Positions 45,039-53,952 are shown, numbered from the stretch's first letter. The stretch: DNA of 64,000 nt from Agromyces sp. SYSU T00194 (GCF_040496035.1 NZ_JBEPJZ010000001.1:1922001-1986000); one strand, 5' to 3'. The notes: generated by a model not told the origin, from the sequence alone. Made by a program: numbers and translations.

Positions 45039-46382
45039 ATGGCCATCTTCCGCAGCGCTCTCGGGCGCCGGATCACCGTCGCCGCCACGGCGATGCTCGC
45101 GGTCGGCGCGCTCGCCGCCTGCTCCACCGGGGGCGACAGCACCTCCGCATCGGGCAGCGCCGACGACCTCGACGCCGCGCTCGAGGCGGGCGGCAGCCTC
45201 ACCTACTGGAGCTGGACCCCCAGCGCGGAGGCGCAGGTCGCCGCGTTCGAGGAGGCGTACCCGAACGTCGACGTCGAGCTCGTCAACGCGGGCACGAACA
45301 CCGAGGAGTACACGAAGCTCCAGAACGCGATCAAGGCGGGCTCCGGCGCGCCCGACGTCGTGCAGATCGAGTACTACGCCATTCCGCAGTTCGCGCTGAC
45401 CGACTCGCTGCTCGACCTGTCGCAGTACGGCCTCGACTCGCTCGAGGACCAGTACAGCGCGTCCACCTGGGGCGCCGTGAACGTCGACGGCGCGCTCGTC
45501 GGCCTCCCGCAGGACTCGGGCCCCATGGCGCTGTTCTACAACGCGTCCGTGTTCGACGAGTACGGCATCGAGGTGCCGACCACGTGGGACGAGTACGTCG
45601 ACGCCGCGCGCGCCCTGAACGAGGCCGACCCGTCGAAGTTCATCACGTCCGACACCGGTGACGCGGGCTTCACCACCAGCATGATCTGGCAGGCCGGCGG
45701 CCGCCCGTTCGACGTCTCGGGCACCGACGTCACCATCGACCTCGCCGACGAGGGCACCCAGCAGTGGACCGGCGTCTGGGACCAGCTCGTCGAGGAGGGC
45801 CTGCTCTCCGACACCCCCGGCTGGACCGACGAGTGGTACCAGGGCCTCGCCGACGGCTCGATCGCGACCCTCGTGACCGGCGCCTGGATGCCCGGCGTGC
45901 TCGAGTCGAGCGTCGCCGACGCGGCGGGCGACTGGCGCGTGGCCCCCATGCCGACCTACGACGGCACCCCGGTGTCGGCCGAGAACGGCGGCGGCGGCCA
46001 GTCGGTCACCGCGCAGAGCGAGAACCCGGCCCTCGCCGCGGCGTTCCTGCGCTGGCTGAACAGCGACCCGGAGTCGATCGCGATCTTCCTCGAGTCGGGC
46101 GGCTTCCCGTCGACCACGGCCGACCTGGAGGACCCGGAGTTCCTGGCGCTCGAGTCGGACTACTTCGGCGGCCAGCAGATCAACGAGGTGCTCACGCAGG
46201 CATCGAAGGACGTCTCGACCGGATGGCAGTACCTGCCGTTCCAGGTCTACGCGAACAGCATCTTCGGTGACACGGTCGGCCAGTCCTACCTGAACCAGGC
46301 GCCGCTCGAGGACGGACTCGCCTCCTGGCAGTCGCAGCTCGTCGAGTACGGCAACTCGCAGGGCTTCACGGTCGGCGAGTAG
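45039..46382 (+). CDS. Oligosaccharide-binding lipoprotein of the galactan locus
   Basis: A 447-residue SBP_bac_1 protein. Lipobox LAAC at Cys28. Core blocks 'SLTYWSWTPSAEAQVAAFEEAYPNVDVELVNAG', 'GAPDVVQIEYYAIPQFALTDSLLDLSQYG' and 'GLPQDSGPMALFYNASVFDEYGIEVPTTWDEYV' are typical, with many aromatic residues suited to stacking sugars. ATG 45039 follows GAAGG. It presumably captures beta-1,6-galacto-oligosaccharides released by the GH30 enzyme. A strong hairpin follows the gene, which may raise its mRNA level relative to the next gene. The locus has no ATPase gene. Confidence 0.92.
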   Translation: MAIFRSALGRRITVAATAMLAVGALAACSTGGDSTSASGSADDLDAALEAGGSLTYWSWTPSAEAQVAAFEEAYPNVDVELVNAGTNTEEYTKLQNAIKAGSGAPDVVQIEYYAIPQFALTDSLLDLSQYGLDSLEDQYSASTWGAVNVDGALVGLPQDSGPMALFYNASVFDEYGIEVPTTWDEYVDAARALNEADPSKFITSDTGDAGFTTSMIWQAGGRPFDVSGTDVTIDLADEGTQQWTGVWDQLVEEGLLSDTPGWTDEWYQGLADGSIATLVTGAWMPGVLESSVADAAGDWRVAPMPTYDGTPVSAENGGGGQSVTAQSENPALAAAFLRWLNSDPESIAIFLESGGFPSTTADLEDPEFLALESDYFGGQQINEVLTQASKDVSTGWQYLPFQVYANSIFGDTVGQSYLNQAPLEDGLASWQSQLVEYGNSQGFTVGE

Positions 46383-46396
46383 CAGCACACCGTTCG

Positions 46397-46433
46397 GGGA
46401 TGGGCCGGCCGGGGCATCCGGCCGGCCCATCCC
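46397..46433 (+). terminator. Strong hairpin between binding-protein and beta-galactosidase genes
   Basis: GGGATGGGCCGGCC and GGCCGGCCCATCCC form a perfect 14-bp stem with a 9-nt loop. There is no T-tract, so it may be a partial terminator or an RNA-stability element rather than a full stop, since the next gene starts 20 nt later. Confidence 0.6.
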
Positions 46434-46452
46434 GCATCATCACTGGAGCATC

Positions 46453-48276
46453 ATGAGCCGCTTCGTCATCGGCCCCACCGACTTCGAGCTCGACGGGCAT
46501 CCGTTCCGCATCCTCTCGGGCGCCCTGCACTACTTCCGCGTGCACCCCGAGCTCTGGGCCGACCGCATCCGCAAGGCGCGACTGATGGGGCTCAACACCA
46601 TCGAGACCTACGTGCCGTGGAACCTGCACGAGCCGCGTCGCGGCGAGTGGGCGGCCGGCGACGGGCTCGACCTCGGGCGCTTCCTCGACCTCGTGGCCGC
46701 CGAGGGCATGCATGCGATCGTGCGCCCCGGCCCCTACATCTGCGCCGAGTTCGACAACGGCGGGCTGCCCGCGTGGCTGTTCCGCGACCCCGAGGTGGGC
46801 GTGCGTCGCAGCGAGCCCCGCTACCTCGACGCCGTCACGGCCTACCTGCGCCGCGTCTACGAGATCGTCGCGCCGCGCCAGGTCGACGAGGGCGGCCCCG
46901 TGATCCTCGTGCAGATCGAGAACGAGTACGGCGCGTACGGCTCCGACAAGGCCTACCTGCGGGCGCTCGTCGAGACGACCCGCGCGGCCGGCATCACCGT
47001 GCCCCTCAACACCATCGACCAGCCGACCCCGCAGATGCTCGCCGACGGCAGCCTGCCCGGCCTGCACCTGACCGGCTCGTTCGGGTCTCGCACCACGGAG
47101 CGGCTCGCGACCCTGCGCGAGTTCCAGCCCACGGGACCCCTCATGTGCATGGAGTTCTGGTGCGGCTGGTTCGACGACTGGGGCTCGCACCACCACACGA
47201 CGGATGCCGCCGAGTCGGCCGCCGAACTCGACACGCTGCTCGCCGCGGGCGGGTCGGTCAACGTCTACATGTTCCACGGCGGCACGAACTTCGGACTCAC
47301 CAACGGCGCCAACGACAAGGGCCGCTATGCGCCCATCGCGACCAGCTACGACTACGACGCGCCGCTCGACGAGACCGGGTACCCGACCGAGAAGTACTTC
47401 GCGTTCCGCGAGGTGATCGCCCGCTACGCCGAGGTGCCCGCCGAGGTGCCCGAGAGGCGACCGGATGCCCCCGAGCTCGCCGTGCCGCTCCGGCCGGGCC
47501 CGCGCCTGCTCGACCTGGCCGACCGGCTGGGCGAGGCATCCGCCCACGACGACCTGCCGACGTTCGACGACCTCGGGCACGACCGCGGGTTCGCGGTGTT
47601 CGCCGCCCGCATCGACGGCTCGGGGCCGGGCACGCTCGTGGTCGGCGAGGAGGTGCGCGACCGGGCGTGGGTGCTGCTCGACGGCGAGCCCGTGGGCGTG
47701 CTCGCGCGCGACGCGCACGAGCGGGCGATCGCCCTGCCACGTGCGTCGGGCGAGCTCGTCCTCGTGGTCGAGGACCAGGGCAGGGTGAACTACGGCACGC
47801 GGATCGGCGAGCACAAGGGGCTGATCGGCGGGGTGACCGTCGACGGCGAGCCGGTGCGTGGCTGGACCGTGCGGCCGCTCGACCTGGGGCGCGTGCCGGG
47901 GCTCGTGCCGACCGACCGCTCGGGTGGGCCGGGTGCGCTCGAGGCCGACGCCGTGCCGGACGGGCCACGTGAGCGGGTGACGGGCCCGGGTGCTCCCGCG
48001 CCCGGTGGCGGCCCGCGGTTCGCGACGGCCGAGTTCGCGCTCGACGCGCCCGCAGACCTCTACCTCGACACCGCCGACTGGGGCAAGGGCGTCGTCTGGG
48101 TCAACGGCTTCCTGCTCGGCCGCTACTGGCGGCGCGGTCCGCAGCGGACCCTCGTGGTGCCCGGTCCGGTGACGCGCGCCGGCGCGAACGAACTCGTGGT
48201 GCTGGAGTTCGAGGCGTTGGCGGAGACATCCGCTCGCTTCGTCGCCCACCCCGAGCTCGGCCACACCGAGATCTGA
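46453..48276 (+). CDS. Beta-galactosidase, GH35 family (cytosolic)
   Basis: A 607-residue enzyme with no signal peptide. The GH35 barrel opens 'FRILSGALHYFRVHPELWADRIRKARLMGLNTIETYVPWNLHEP'; the acid/base is Glu158 in QIENEYG and the nucleophile Glu234 in 'CMEFWCGWFDDWG'. 'NVYMFHGGTNFGLTNGA' is also conserved. C-terminal jelly rolls include 'KGVVWVNGFLLGRYWRRGPQRTLVVPGPV'. It should remove terminal galactose from imported galacto-oligosaccharides. Last gene of the operon. Confidence 0.93.
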   Translation: MSRFVIGPTDFELDGHPFRILSGALHYFRVHPELWADRIRKARLMGLNTIETYVPWNLHEPRRGEWAAGDGLDLGRFLDLVAAEGMHAIVRPGPYICAEFDNGGLPAWLFRDPEVGVRRSEPRYLDAVTAYLRRVYEIVAPRQVDEGGPVILVQIENEYGAYGSDKAYLRALVETTRAAGITVPLNTIDQPTPQMLADGSLPGLHLTGSFGSRTTERLATLREFQPTGPLMCMEFWCGWFDDWGSHHHTTDAAESAAELDTLLAAGGSVNVYMFHGGTNFGLTNGANDKGRYAPIATSYDYDAPLDETGYPTEKYFAFREVIARYAEVPAEVPERRPDAPELAVPLRPGPRLLDLADRLGEASAHDDLPTFDDLGHDRGFAVFAARIDGSGPGTLVVGEEVRDRAWVLLDGEPVGVLARDAHERAIALPRASGELVLVVEDQGRVNYGTRIGEHKGLIGGVTVDGEPVRGWTVRPLDLGRVPGLVPTDRSGGPGALEADAVPDGPRERVTGPGAPAPGGGPRFATAEFALDAPADLYLDTADWGKGVVWVNGFLLGRYWRRGPQRTLVVPGPVTRAGANELVVLEFEALAETSARFVAHPELGHTEI

Positions 48277-48289
48277 GGGCGCCGCCCCT

Positions 48290-48442
48290 GGGGGTGGGGT
48301 CGCTTTTCAGGAGGCCGGATCGGCTGCCTGCACAGATCGGCGTGAGGCACCCTGATCGCGCAACGCCAGTGCGCAGACGGCCACCCCGCGCATGTTCCTG
48401 CTCCCGGTCGCGCCGGGGCTCCTGAAAGGCGACACCACCCCC
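48290..48442. repeat. 153-bp element with 24-bp inverted ends
   Basis: Left arm 48290-48313 (GGGGGTGGGGTCGCTTTTCAG...) and right arm 48419-48442 (...CTGAAAGGCGACACCACCCCC) match at 22 of 24 positions and enclose 105 bp that encode no protein. It lies between converging genes. It may be a long bidirectional terminator or a small mobile (MITE-like) element. No clear target duplication is seen. Confidence 0.65.
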
Positions 48443-48469
48443 GGACGTACGCGCCGGAGCCCGGTCGGG

Positions 48470-49435
48470 TCAGCCCGCGGCGGACGCGACCGCGCGGCGC
48501 ACGTCCTCGGCGACGAGGTCGGCGTTGATCGCCGTGCCTGCGAGCGAGCCCGACGACATCGCCCACGGCACCGACGACTTCGCCGAGACGACGTTGCCGG
48601 CGGCGTACAGCCCGCGCACGCTGGTCTGGCCGGCGTCGTCGAGCAGTGCCCAGTTCACGCCGGACTCGCGCATGGTGCGGGCGAACAGCCCGCGCAGCAC
48701 GCCATCGTTCGGCACCGCCTTCGGGGCCACGAACAGCACGTCGACGGCCCGCTCGGAACCATCGGCGAAGCGGATGCCGGCGAGCCGACCCTCCGCATCG
48801 GCGACGACCCGCTCGATCTCGCGCTCGTCGAGCGCGATGTCGCACGCGTCGAGCTCCGCGCGCACGCGATCGAGCACCGCCGCGCCGTTGGCGTACAGGG
48901 TGACGTCGGCCGCGACCTGGCGCATGAGCTGCGCCTGGTGCGTGTCGACGCGCGCGCCCGCGAGCACCGCGACGCGCTCGTCGCGCACCTCCCACCCGTC
49001 GCAGTACGGGCACATGACGACGCCGCGCCCCCACTGCTCGGCGAGGCCCGGCACGTCGGGCAGTTCGTCGACGAGCCCGGTCGCGACGAGGAGGCGCCGC
49101 GCGGTGTAGCGCTCGCCGGAGTCGAGCACGACCTCGAAGCCGGGCACCTCGTCGTCGAGCTGCGCGGCGGAGGCGACGGCGCCCGACTCGATCGTCACGT
49201 CGTAGCGGGTGAGTTCCGCGCGGCCGGCGGCGAGCAGGTCGGCGGGGGAGGTGTGGTCGCGTCCGAGCACGCCGTGCATGTGTCCGGCCGGCCCGTTGCG
49301 CGGCGCGCCGGCGTCGACCACGAGCACGCGGCGGCGCGAGCGCCCGAGCATGAGCGCGGCGCTGAGGCCGGCGGCCCCGCCGCCTATGACGATGACGTCC
49401 CAGTCGTGGCGCTGCGGCGCCGAGGCATCCGTCAC
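48470..49435 (-). CDS. Thioredoxin-reductase-like FAD/NAD(P)-dependent oxidoreductase
   Basis: A 321-residue flavoprotein. FAD site 'VIVIGGGAAGLSAALMLGRSRRRVLVVDAG'. A CxxC disulfide is present in 'GRGVVMCPYCDGWEVRDERVAVLAG', and the end 'GLYAAGNVV' with 'GSLAGTAINADLVAEDV' closes the FAD domain. The NADPH fold 'VAVLAGARVDTHQAQLMRQ' lacks a classical GxGxxA, so cofactor use is uncertain. No thioredoxin gene is adjacent. GTG 49435 preceded by GGGAGG. Confidence 0.87.
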   Translation of the reverse strand: MTDASAPQRHDWDVIVIGGGAAGLSAALMLGRSRRRVLVVDAGAPRNGPAGHMHGVLGRDHTSPADLLAAGRAELTRYDVTIESGAVASAAQLDDEVPGFEVVLDSGERYTARRLLVATGLVDELPDVPGLAEQWGRGVVMCPYCDGWEVRDERVAVLAGARVDTHQAQLMRQVAADVTLYANGAAVLDRVRAELDACDIALDEREIERVVADAEGRLAGIRFADGSERAVDVLFVAPKAVPNDGVLRGLFARTMRESGVNWALLDDAGQTSVRGLYAAGNVVSAKSSVPWAMSSGSLAGTAINADLVAEDVRRAVASAAG

Positions 49436-49484
49436 GGGGTCCTCCCTGTGGTGTGCGGTCGGGCACGTCGGCCCCCGCCCGCGC

Positions 49485-49536
49485 GGGTGCGCAGGTCGTG
49501 GCCACGGCCCTCGTATTCCACAGTATTCGCACCAGC
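49485..49536. repeat. Palindromic intergenic repeat family 2, degenerate copy 4
   Basis: GGGTGCGCAGGTCGTGG and CCACAGTATTCGCACCAGC face each other. The right arm matches family 2 well and the left arm is weaker. Confidence 0.5.
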
Positions 49537-49594
49537 AGGAGGTCGGGCCGGTCGGGGGACGGAACACGCGGCGAACGGGGCGATCCGGGCGGCC

Positions 49595-49667
49595 GGGCGG
49601 TCAGGTGAGGGGGCGACGGAGCGGGTGCGGGCGGTCAGGTGAGGGGGCGACGGAGCGGGTGCGGGCG
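49595..49667. repeat. 34-bp tandem duplication upstream of the glycosylase gene
   Basis: A 34-bp unit beginning GGGCGGTCAGGTGAGGGGGC (49595-49628) is repeated exactly at 49629-49662, followed by five more matching bases. It ends about 27 bp before the gene at 49694. Confidence 0.85.
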
Positions 49668-49693
49668 TCGGCGGCGTGTGCGAGGCTGGCCGC

Positions 49694-50674
49694 ATGCCGG
49701 AGTCGCCGGAGGTGCAGGCGCTCGCCGAGGAACTCGGCGCGCGGCTGGCCGGGCGCACGCTGGTCGACGCCGACGTGCTCGAATTCCGCGTGCAGAAGAC
49801 GCGGGCGCGGCCACTGTCGGCGCTCGTCGGCGCGCAGGTCGCCGGCGTCGCCCGCCACGGCAAGCTGCTCGACCTCGCGTTCGCGAGCGGTGCCCACCTG
49901 GTCGTCTCGCTCGGCCGGCACGGTTGGGCGAGATGGGCGGCCGCGGGCGCCTCGGTGCCGGCGGATGCCACCGAGGTGACGGATGCCACCGAGGTGACGG
50001 ATGCCAGCGAGGTGACGGATGCCGGCGATGCGACGGATGCCCCGGCTGCACGCGACGCCGATGCGGCACGCCCGCCGGAGGCATCCGCCGAACCGCCCCC
50101 GCCCGCACTCGCCGTACTCGCATTCGACGACGGCGCGATGCTCGAGCTCACCGACGCCGGCGGGTGGGTGTCGCTCGGCTGCTGGGTGGTCGACGACCCG
50201 GCCGACGTGCCGGCGGTGGCGAAGCTCGGGCCCGACCCCGCCGACCCGAGGTACTCGCGGGCCGACTTCGAGCGCGCGTTCGGCGGCCGGCGCAAGCAGG
50301 TGAAGGCCGTACTGCAGGAGCAGGAGTCGATCGCGGGCATCGGCAACGCGTACTCCGACGAGATCCTGTTCGCGGCCCGTGTCTCGCCGGTCGTGCACGC
50401 CAACGCGCTCGACGACGATGCGCGCGACCGCCTGTTCGCCGCGACCGTGCGGGTGGTGCGCGACGCGATCGCCGCACGGCGCGGCGTCCCGATCGCCGAC
50501 CTGAAGGCAGCCAAGGTGGCCGCGATGCGCGTGCACGGTCGCGCCGGGGAGGCGTGCCCGCGCTGCGGCGACGAGATCCGCGACTTCACCTTCGCGAGCA
50601 CGACCGCCCAGTACAGCCCCACGTGCCAGACCGGCGGCGAGGTGCTGGCGCTGCGCGAGGCATCCGGCGCCTGA
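49694..50674 (+). CDS. Fpg/Nei-family DNA glycosylase with an altered zinc finger
   Basis: A 326-residue formamidopyrimidine/endonuclease VIII-type enzyme for base-excision repair. It starts MPESPEV (catalytic Pro and Glu), has the H2TH region 'QVKAVLQEQESIAGIGNAYSDEILFAARVSP' and a C-terminal zinc ribbon 'CPRCGDEI...QYSPTCQTGG'. The third zinc ligand, normally Cys in YCPTCQ, is Ser (AGC codon). Residues about 94-120 are an insert of 'TEVTDA' repeats encoded by 18-bp tandem repeats (49963-50042). A GAGGCT -10-like element lies 6 nt before ATG, so it is probably leaderless. The altered finger could weaken activity. Confidence 0.88.
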   Translation: MPESPEVQALAEELGARLAGRTLVDADVLEFRVQKTRARPLSALVGAQVAGVARHGKLLDLAFASGAHLVVSLGRHGWARWAAAGASVPADATEVTDATEVTDASEVTDAGDATDAPAARDADAARPPEASAEPPPPALAVLAFDDGAMLELTDAGGWVSLGCWVVDDPADVPAVAKLGPDPADPRYSRADFERAFGGRRKQVKAVLQEQESIAGIGNAYSDEILFAARVSPVVHANALDDDARDRLFAATVRVVRDAIAARRGVPIADLKAAKVAAMRVHGRAGEACPRCGDEIRDFTFASTTAQYSPTCQTGGEVLALREASGA

Positions 50675-50690
50675 CGGTCGGCGCCGCGTC

Positions 50691-52172
50691 TCAGCCGCCG
50701 GTGCGAGCCACCCAGGCGGCGACCGCGGCACGGTTCGGCGCGCCGAGCTTGCGCAGGATCGAGCGGAGGTGCTGCTCGACCGTGCGCTCGGAGAGGAACA
50801 GGTCCGCGGCGATCGCGCGGTTGCTCGCGCCCTCGGCGACGAGCGCCGCGACCTCGCGCTCGCGGGGTGACAGGGGCGAGGTGCGCGACGAGATCCGTGC
50901 CGCCTCGTCGGCCGCGGCCCGCGCGTACCGCACGGCGCCCAGCTCCGCGGCCCTCCGCTCGGCCTGCGCGAACCACTCGCCCGCCGCGCCCGCGTCCCCG
51001 AGGAACGCCTCGAGCCGCCCGAGCACGAGGGCGACCGGTCCGCCGTAGGGCGTGGTGACGCCGGCCACCACGTGCAGGTGGCCGAACGGGGCCAGCGTGT
51101 CGCGCAGCTGTGCGGCCGATGCCCGGTCGTCGGCGAGGATGGCGAGGCGCGAGAACGCCTGGCAGGCGATGAGCCACTCCACCGCCGTCGGCGGCAGGGC
51201 GTCGAGCCGCGGCGCGATCGTGCGCCAGATCGCGACCGCCTCGTCGCGTCGGCCGAGCTCGGCGAGCAGCTCGCCGCGCCAGGCCTGCATGGGCTGCGGT
51301 GCACCGACGAGGCTGGCCGCCACGTCCCGCTCCACCGCGGCGAGCTCCTCGCCGGTGCGCAGCGCCAGCGAGCTGCGGAAGAACAGCTGGATGGCACCCG
51401 CATCGGCCGCGCCCGCGGCCTCGCCCAGCTCGCGCGCCCGATCGGCGAGCACGGATGCCGCTGCGAGGCGGTCCTCCCAGAGCGCGGTGTTCGCGGCGAC
51501 CAGCTCGAGGCGCCACCGCCACGCCGGTGCGTCGCTGCGGTGCACGACCGCCGTCAGCGCCGCGACGGCCTCGGCGACCTCGACGCGCAGTCCGAGCTGC
51601 AGCAGCGCGTCGGCGCGCCACAGCCACCCCCAGGCGAGGATCTCGTCGTCGGCCGCCGCGTGGCCGAGCTCCACCAGCCGGGCGGCGGTGCCGAGTCGAT
51701 CGGCGATGCCGTGCGGGCCGAGCGCCCGCGCGTGCTCGGCCTGGAGGGCGAGGAAGCGGCGCTCCGCGGCATCCGCATCGATGCGTGCCTCGGGCGGCGC
51801 GACCTCCTCCGACCAGGCGGTCGAGATCGCCGACAGCTGGTCCGCCACGAGCGTGCGCCGGTCGGACGGCTCCGGGCCGAGCATGGCGAGCGCCTCCAGG
51901 CAGAGCGCCTGCTGGGCGGCGGTCGCCTCGCGCGACGCGATGAGCTGCCCCTGCACGGCGGTGGCGGCACGGGCGACGACGTCGGCGTCGCCGAGTGCGC
52001 GGCCGATCGCGGCGGCACCGACGGCGGCGTCCCACGCGCGTGCGGCCGAACCGGTGCGCGATTCCGCCCGTGCACGTGCGAGCAGCTGCTCCGCGCGGGC
52101 GCGCTCGCCGGAAGGTGCGGACGTCGGCGCGGGGGCGTCGGTCGCGTCGGGCGGTTCGGACTCGGTACGCAT
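50691..52172 (-). CDS. LuxR-type regulator with helical (TPR-like) sensor region
   Basis: A 493-residue protein. The C-terminal LuxR HTH is at about residues 430-490 ('LSPREREVAALVAEGASNRAIAADLFLSERTVEQHLRSILRKLGAPNRAAVAAWVA'). The N-terminal 420 residues are Ala-rich helical repeats like those of LAL/MalT-type regulators, without the AAA ATPase domain, so the length is about half of a full LAL protein. It is divergent from the membrane protein gene at 52284, its likely target. Confidence 0.85.
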   Translation of the reverse strand: MRTESEPPDATDAPAPTSAPSGERARAEQLLARARAESRTGSAARAWDAAVGAAAIGRALGDADVVARAATAVQGQLIASREATAAQQALCLEALAMLGPEPSDRRTLVADQLSAISTAWSEEVAPPEARIDADAAERRFLALQAEHARALGPHGIADRLGTAARLVELGHAAADDEILAWGWLWRADALLQLGLRVEVAEAVAALTAVVHRSDAPAWRWRLELVAANTALWEDRLAAASVLADRARELGEAAGAADAGAIQLFFRSSLALRTGEELAAVERDVAASLVGAPQPMQAWRGELLAELGRRDEAVAIWRTIAPRLDALPPTAVEWLIACQAFSRLAILADDRASAAQLRDTLAPFGHLHVVAGVTTPYGGPVALVLGRLEAFLGDAGAAGEWFAQAERRAAELGAVRYARAAADEAARISSRTSPLSPREREVAALVAEGASNRAIAADLFLSERTVEQHLRSILRKLGAPNRAAVAAWVARTGG

Positions 52173-52283
52173 GCTCGTCTTTGCGTGTTCTCGCGGATGC
52201 CACGGGTGCGAGGCCGAGCCTAGCGTCGGCATCAGCACCGGGAACAGCACGCCGAGCGGTCGGCATCGAGGAGAGGAACCATC

Positions 52284-52859
52284 ATGTCCACAGCACTGCC
52301 CAGGGGCGTCGCGGCGGTCGCCGTCGTCGGCGCCGTCGCCCAGCTGGCCTACGGGGTGCTCGCCATCGCGTTCCCGTGGCCGGCGATCGCCGGCACCGGC
52401 GGCGAGCTGGTCTGGATCGTCGTGAACCTCGGCTGGATCGCGGCGCTCGCCGGCTGGGCCATGGTCGTGGCGCCGGGGCGCACGGTCGTCGTCGGCGCGG
52501 CGATCGCGTCGGTCGGCTTCGCGGTGCGCATCGTCGCCGCGGCGGTGACGATCGCCTCGCCCGCATCCGACCCCCTGCCGCTCGTGCTCGCGAGCATCGC
52601 GCTCACGCTCGGCGGGGTGGCGGTCGTCGCGGTCGGCACGTTCCTCGTGCGGCCGGTGCGATCGGCCGTCACCTGGGTGCCCGCGATCGCCCTCGTCGTC
52701 GAGTTCGGCATCGCCTCGATGTACTCCGCGAACACGGTGCTGCACTTCATCCTGCTCGGTCTGGCCTGGGGTGCGGTGCTGCTCGCGATGGCGATCGTCG
52801 TGGCCGCGCGTGCCCGTGCGGCGGCGGCCGCCGAGGCACCCGTGACGACCGCCGCCTGA
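52284..52859 (+). CDS. Six-helix integral membrane protein, unknown function
   Basis: A 191-residue protein with about six hydrophobic segments (roughly 8-30, 40-60, 68-92, 100-120, 127-145, 150-173), ending in an Ala-rich tail. No catalytic or transport motif is visible. ATG 52284 has GAGGAGAGG. Divergent from the LuxR regulator. Confidence 0.75.
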   Translation: MSTALPRGVAAVAVVGAVAQLAYGVLAIAFPWPAIAGTGGELVWIVVNLGWIAALAGWAMVVAPGRTVVVGAAIASVGFAVRIVAAAVTIASPASDPLPLVLASIALTLGGVAVVAVGTFLVRPVRSAVTWVPAIALVVEFGIASMYSANTVLHFILLGLAWGAVLLAMAIVVAARARAAAAAEAPVTTAA

Positions 52860-52944
52860 GGGTCGCGCCCGGCTTCGTGGGGATCTCCGAGGGAAGCCCT
52901 GAGGCCGGGCTTCCGGGCCTGCGCCCGCGGCTAGCGTCGTGCGG

Positions 52945-53886
52945 GTGACTGAGGGAACGAGACCGGGGACGGGTGCTGCGCACGAGCAGGCGGGGGACGC
53001 CGACGCGGTGCGCACGCCCGCGGGGGAGGCGGCCGCGGGCGCGCCGGCGCAGGAGCGGGGGAGGGCCGGCCGCGGGGCCGCGCGGCGCGCCGAGCGAGGG
53101 GCCGCGCGACGCGCCGAGCGAGGGGCCGCGCTGCGCGTCGAGCGGGTGGGCCGGCACCTCTTCGCCGCGATCACGGAGCACGTGAACTGGCTGATCCACG
53201 CGGGGCCCGACGGCGTGACGCTCATCGACTCGGGCTACCTCGGCCAGCGGGAGCAGCTGCTGGCCTCGCTGGCGGCGGTCGGATGCGGCCCGGCCGACGT
53301 CGACGCGGTGCTGCTGACGCACGCGCACGCCGACCACCTCGGCGGCGCGGCCTGGCTCGCAGCGGAGCACGGCACGCCGGTGCACGCCGCACGGGGCGAG
53401 CTGCCGAACCTGCATCGCGACGTGCTCGAGCAGGTGTCGCCCGCGCGCCTCCTGCCGCACGCGTGGCGGTCGGGGGTGCTGCCGTGGGCCGGGGCGATCC
53501 TGCCGCTGCTGGAGGGCCGGGCGACGCTGGGGGTGCCTGCCGGAACCGCGCTGTCCGAGGCGGAGGACGGACGCATCGAGGTGCCGGGGCGGCCCCGGGT
53601 GATCCACGTGGCGGGCCACACCACGGGCCATGCTGCGTACGACTTCGTGGAGGAGGGCGTGCTGGCGACCGGCGACGCCCTGGTGACCGGGCACCGCACC
53701 CTGCACTCGGCCGTTCCGCAGCTGCTGCCGTCGGTCTACCACCACGACCTGCTGCAGGCGCGGGCGTGCCTGGTCGCCCTGCGGGCCTCGGAGTCGCACC
53801 TGCTCCTCCCGGGCCATGGCGACCCGTGGCACGGCCCCGCGTCCCGGGCGGTCGACATCGCCCTCCTCGCCGGCGCTCCCTGGTAG
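52945..53886 (+). CDS. Metallo-beta-lactamase-fold hydrolase
   Basis: A 313-residue protein. Metal ligands: 'LLTHAHADHLGGAAWL' (HxHxDH), 'VIHVAGHTTGHAAY' (His), 'LATGDALVTGHRTLH' (Asp) and 'LLPGHGDPWHG' (His). Likely a glyoxalase II-like or similar thioester/lactone hydrolase. The first 65 residues are a low-complexity, Arg/Ala/Glu-rich extension from three 24-bp tandem repeats (about 53060-53135, 'RGAARRAE'), absent from relatives. TAGCGT 7 nt before GTG 52945 suggests a leaderless start, but a start after the repeats cannot be excluded. Confidence 0.8.
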   Translation: MTEGTRPGTGAAHEQAGDADAVRTPAGEAAAGAPAQERGRAGRGAARRAERGAARRAERGAALRVERVGRHLFAAITEHVNWLIHAGPDGVTLIDSGYLGQREQLLASLAAVGCGPADVDAVLLTHAHADHLGGAAWLAAEHGTPVHAARGELPNLHRDVLEQVSPARLLPHAWRSGVLPWAGAILPLLEGRATLGVPAGTALSEAEDGRIEVPGRPRVIHVAGHTTGHAAYDFVEEGVLATGDALVTGHRTLHSAVPQLLPSVYHHDLLQARACLVALRASESHLLLPGHGDPWHGPASRAVDIALLAGAPW

Positions 53887-53952
53887 CGCGCCCGCTCACA
53901 GCGGGGTGCGGCGGGGTGCGGCGGGGCGCGGCGGGCGCGAGAGGATGGGGGC

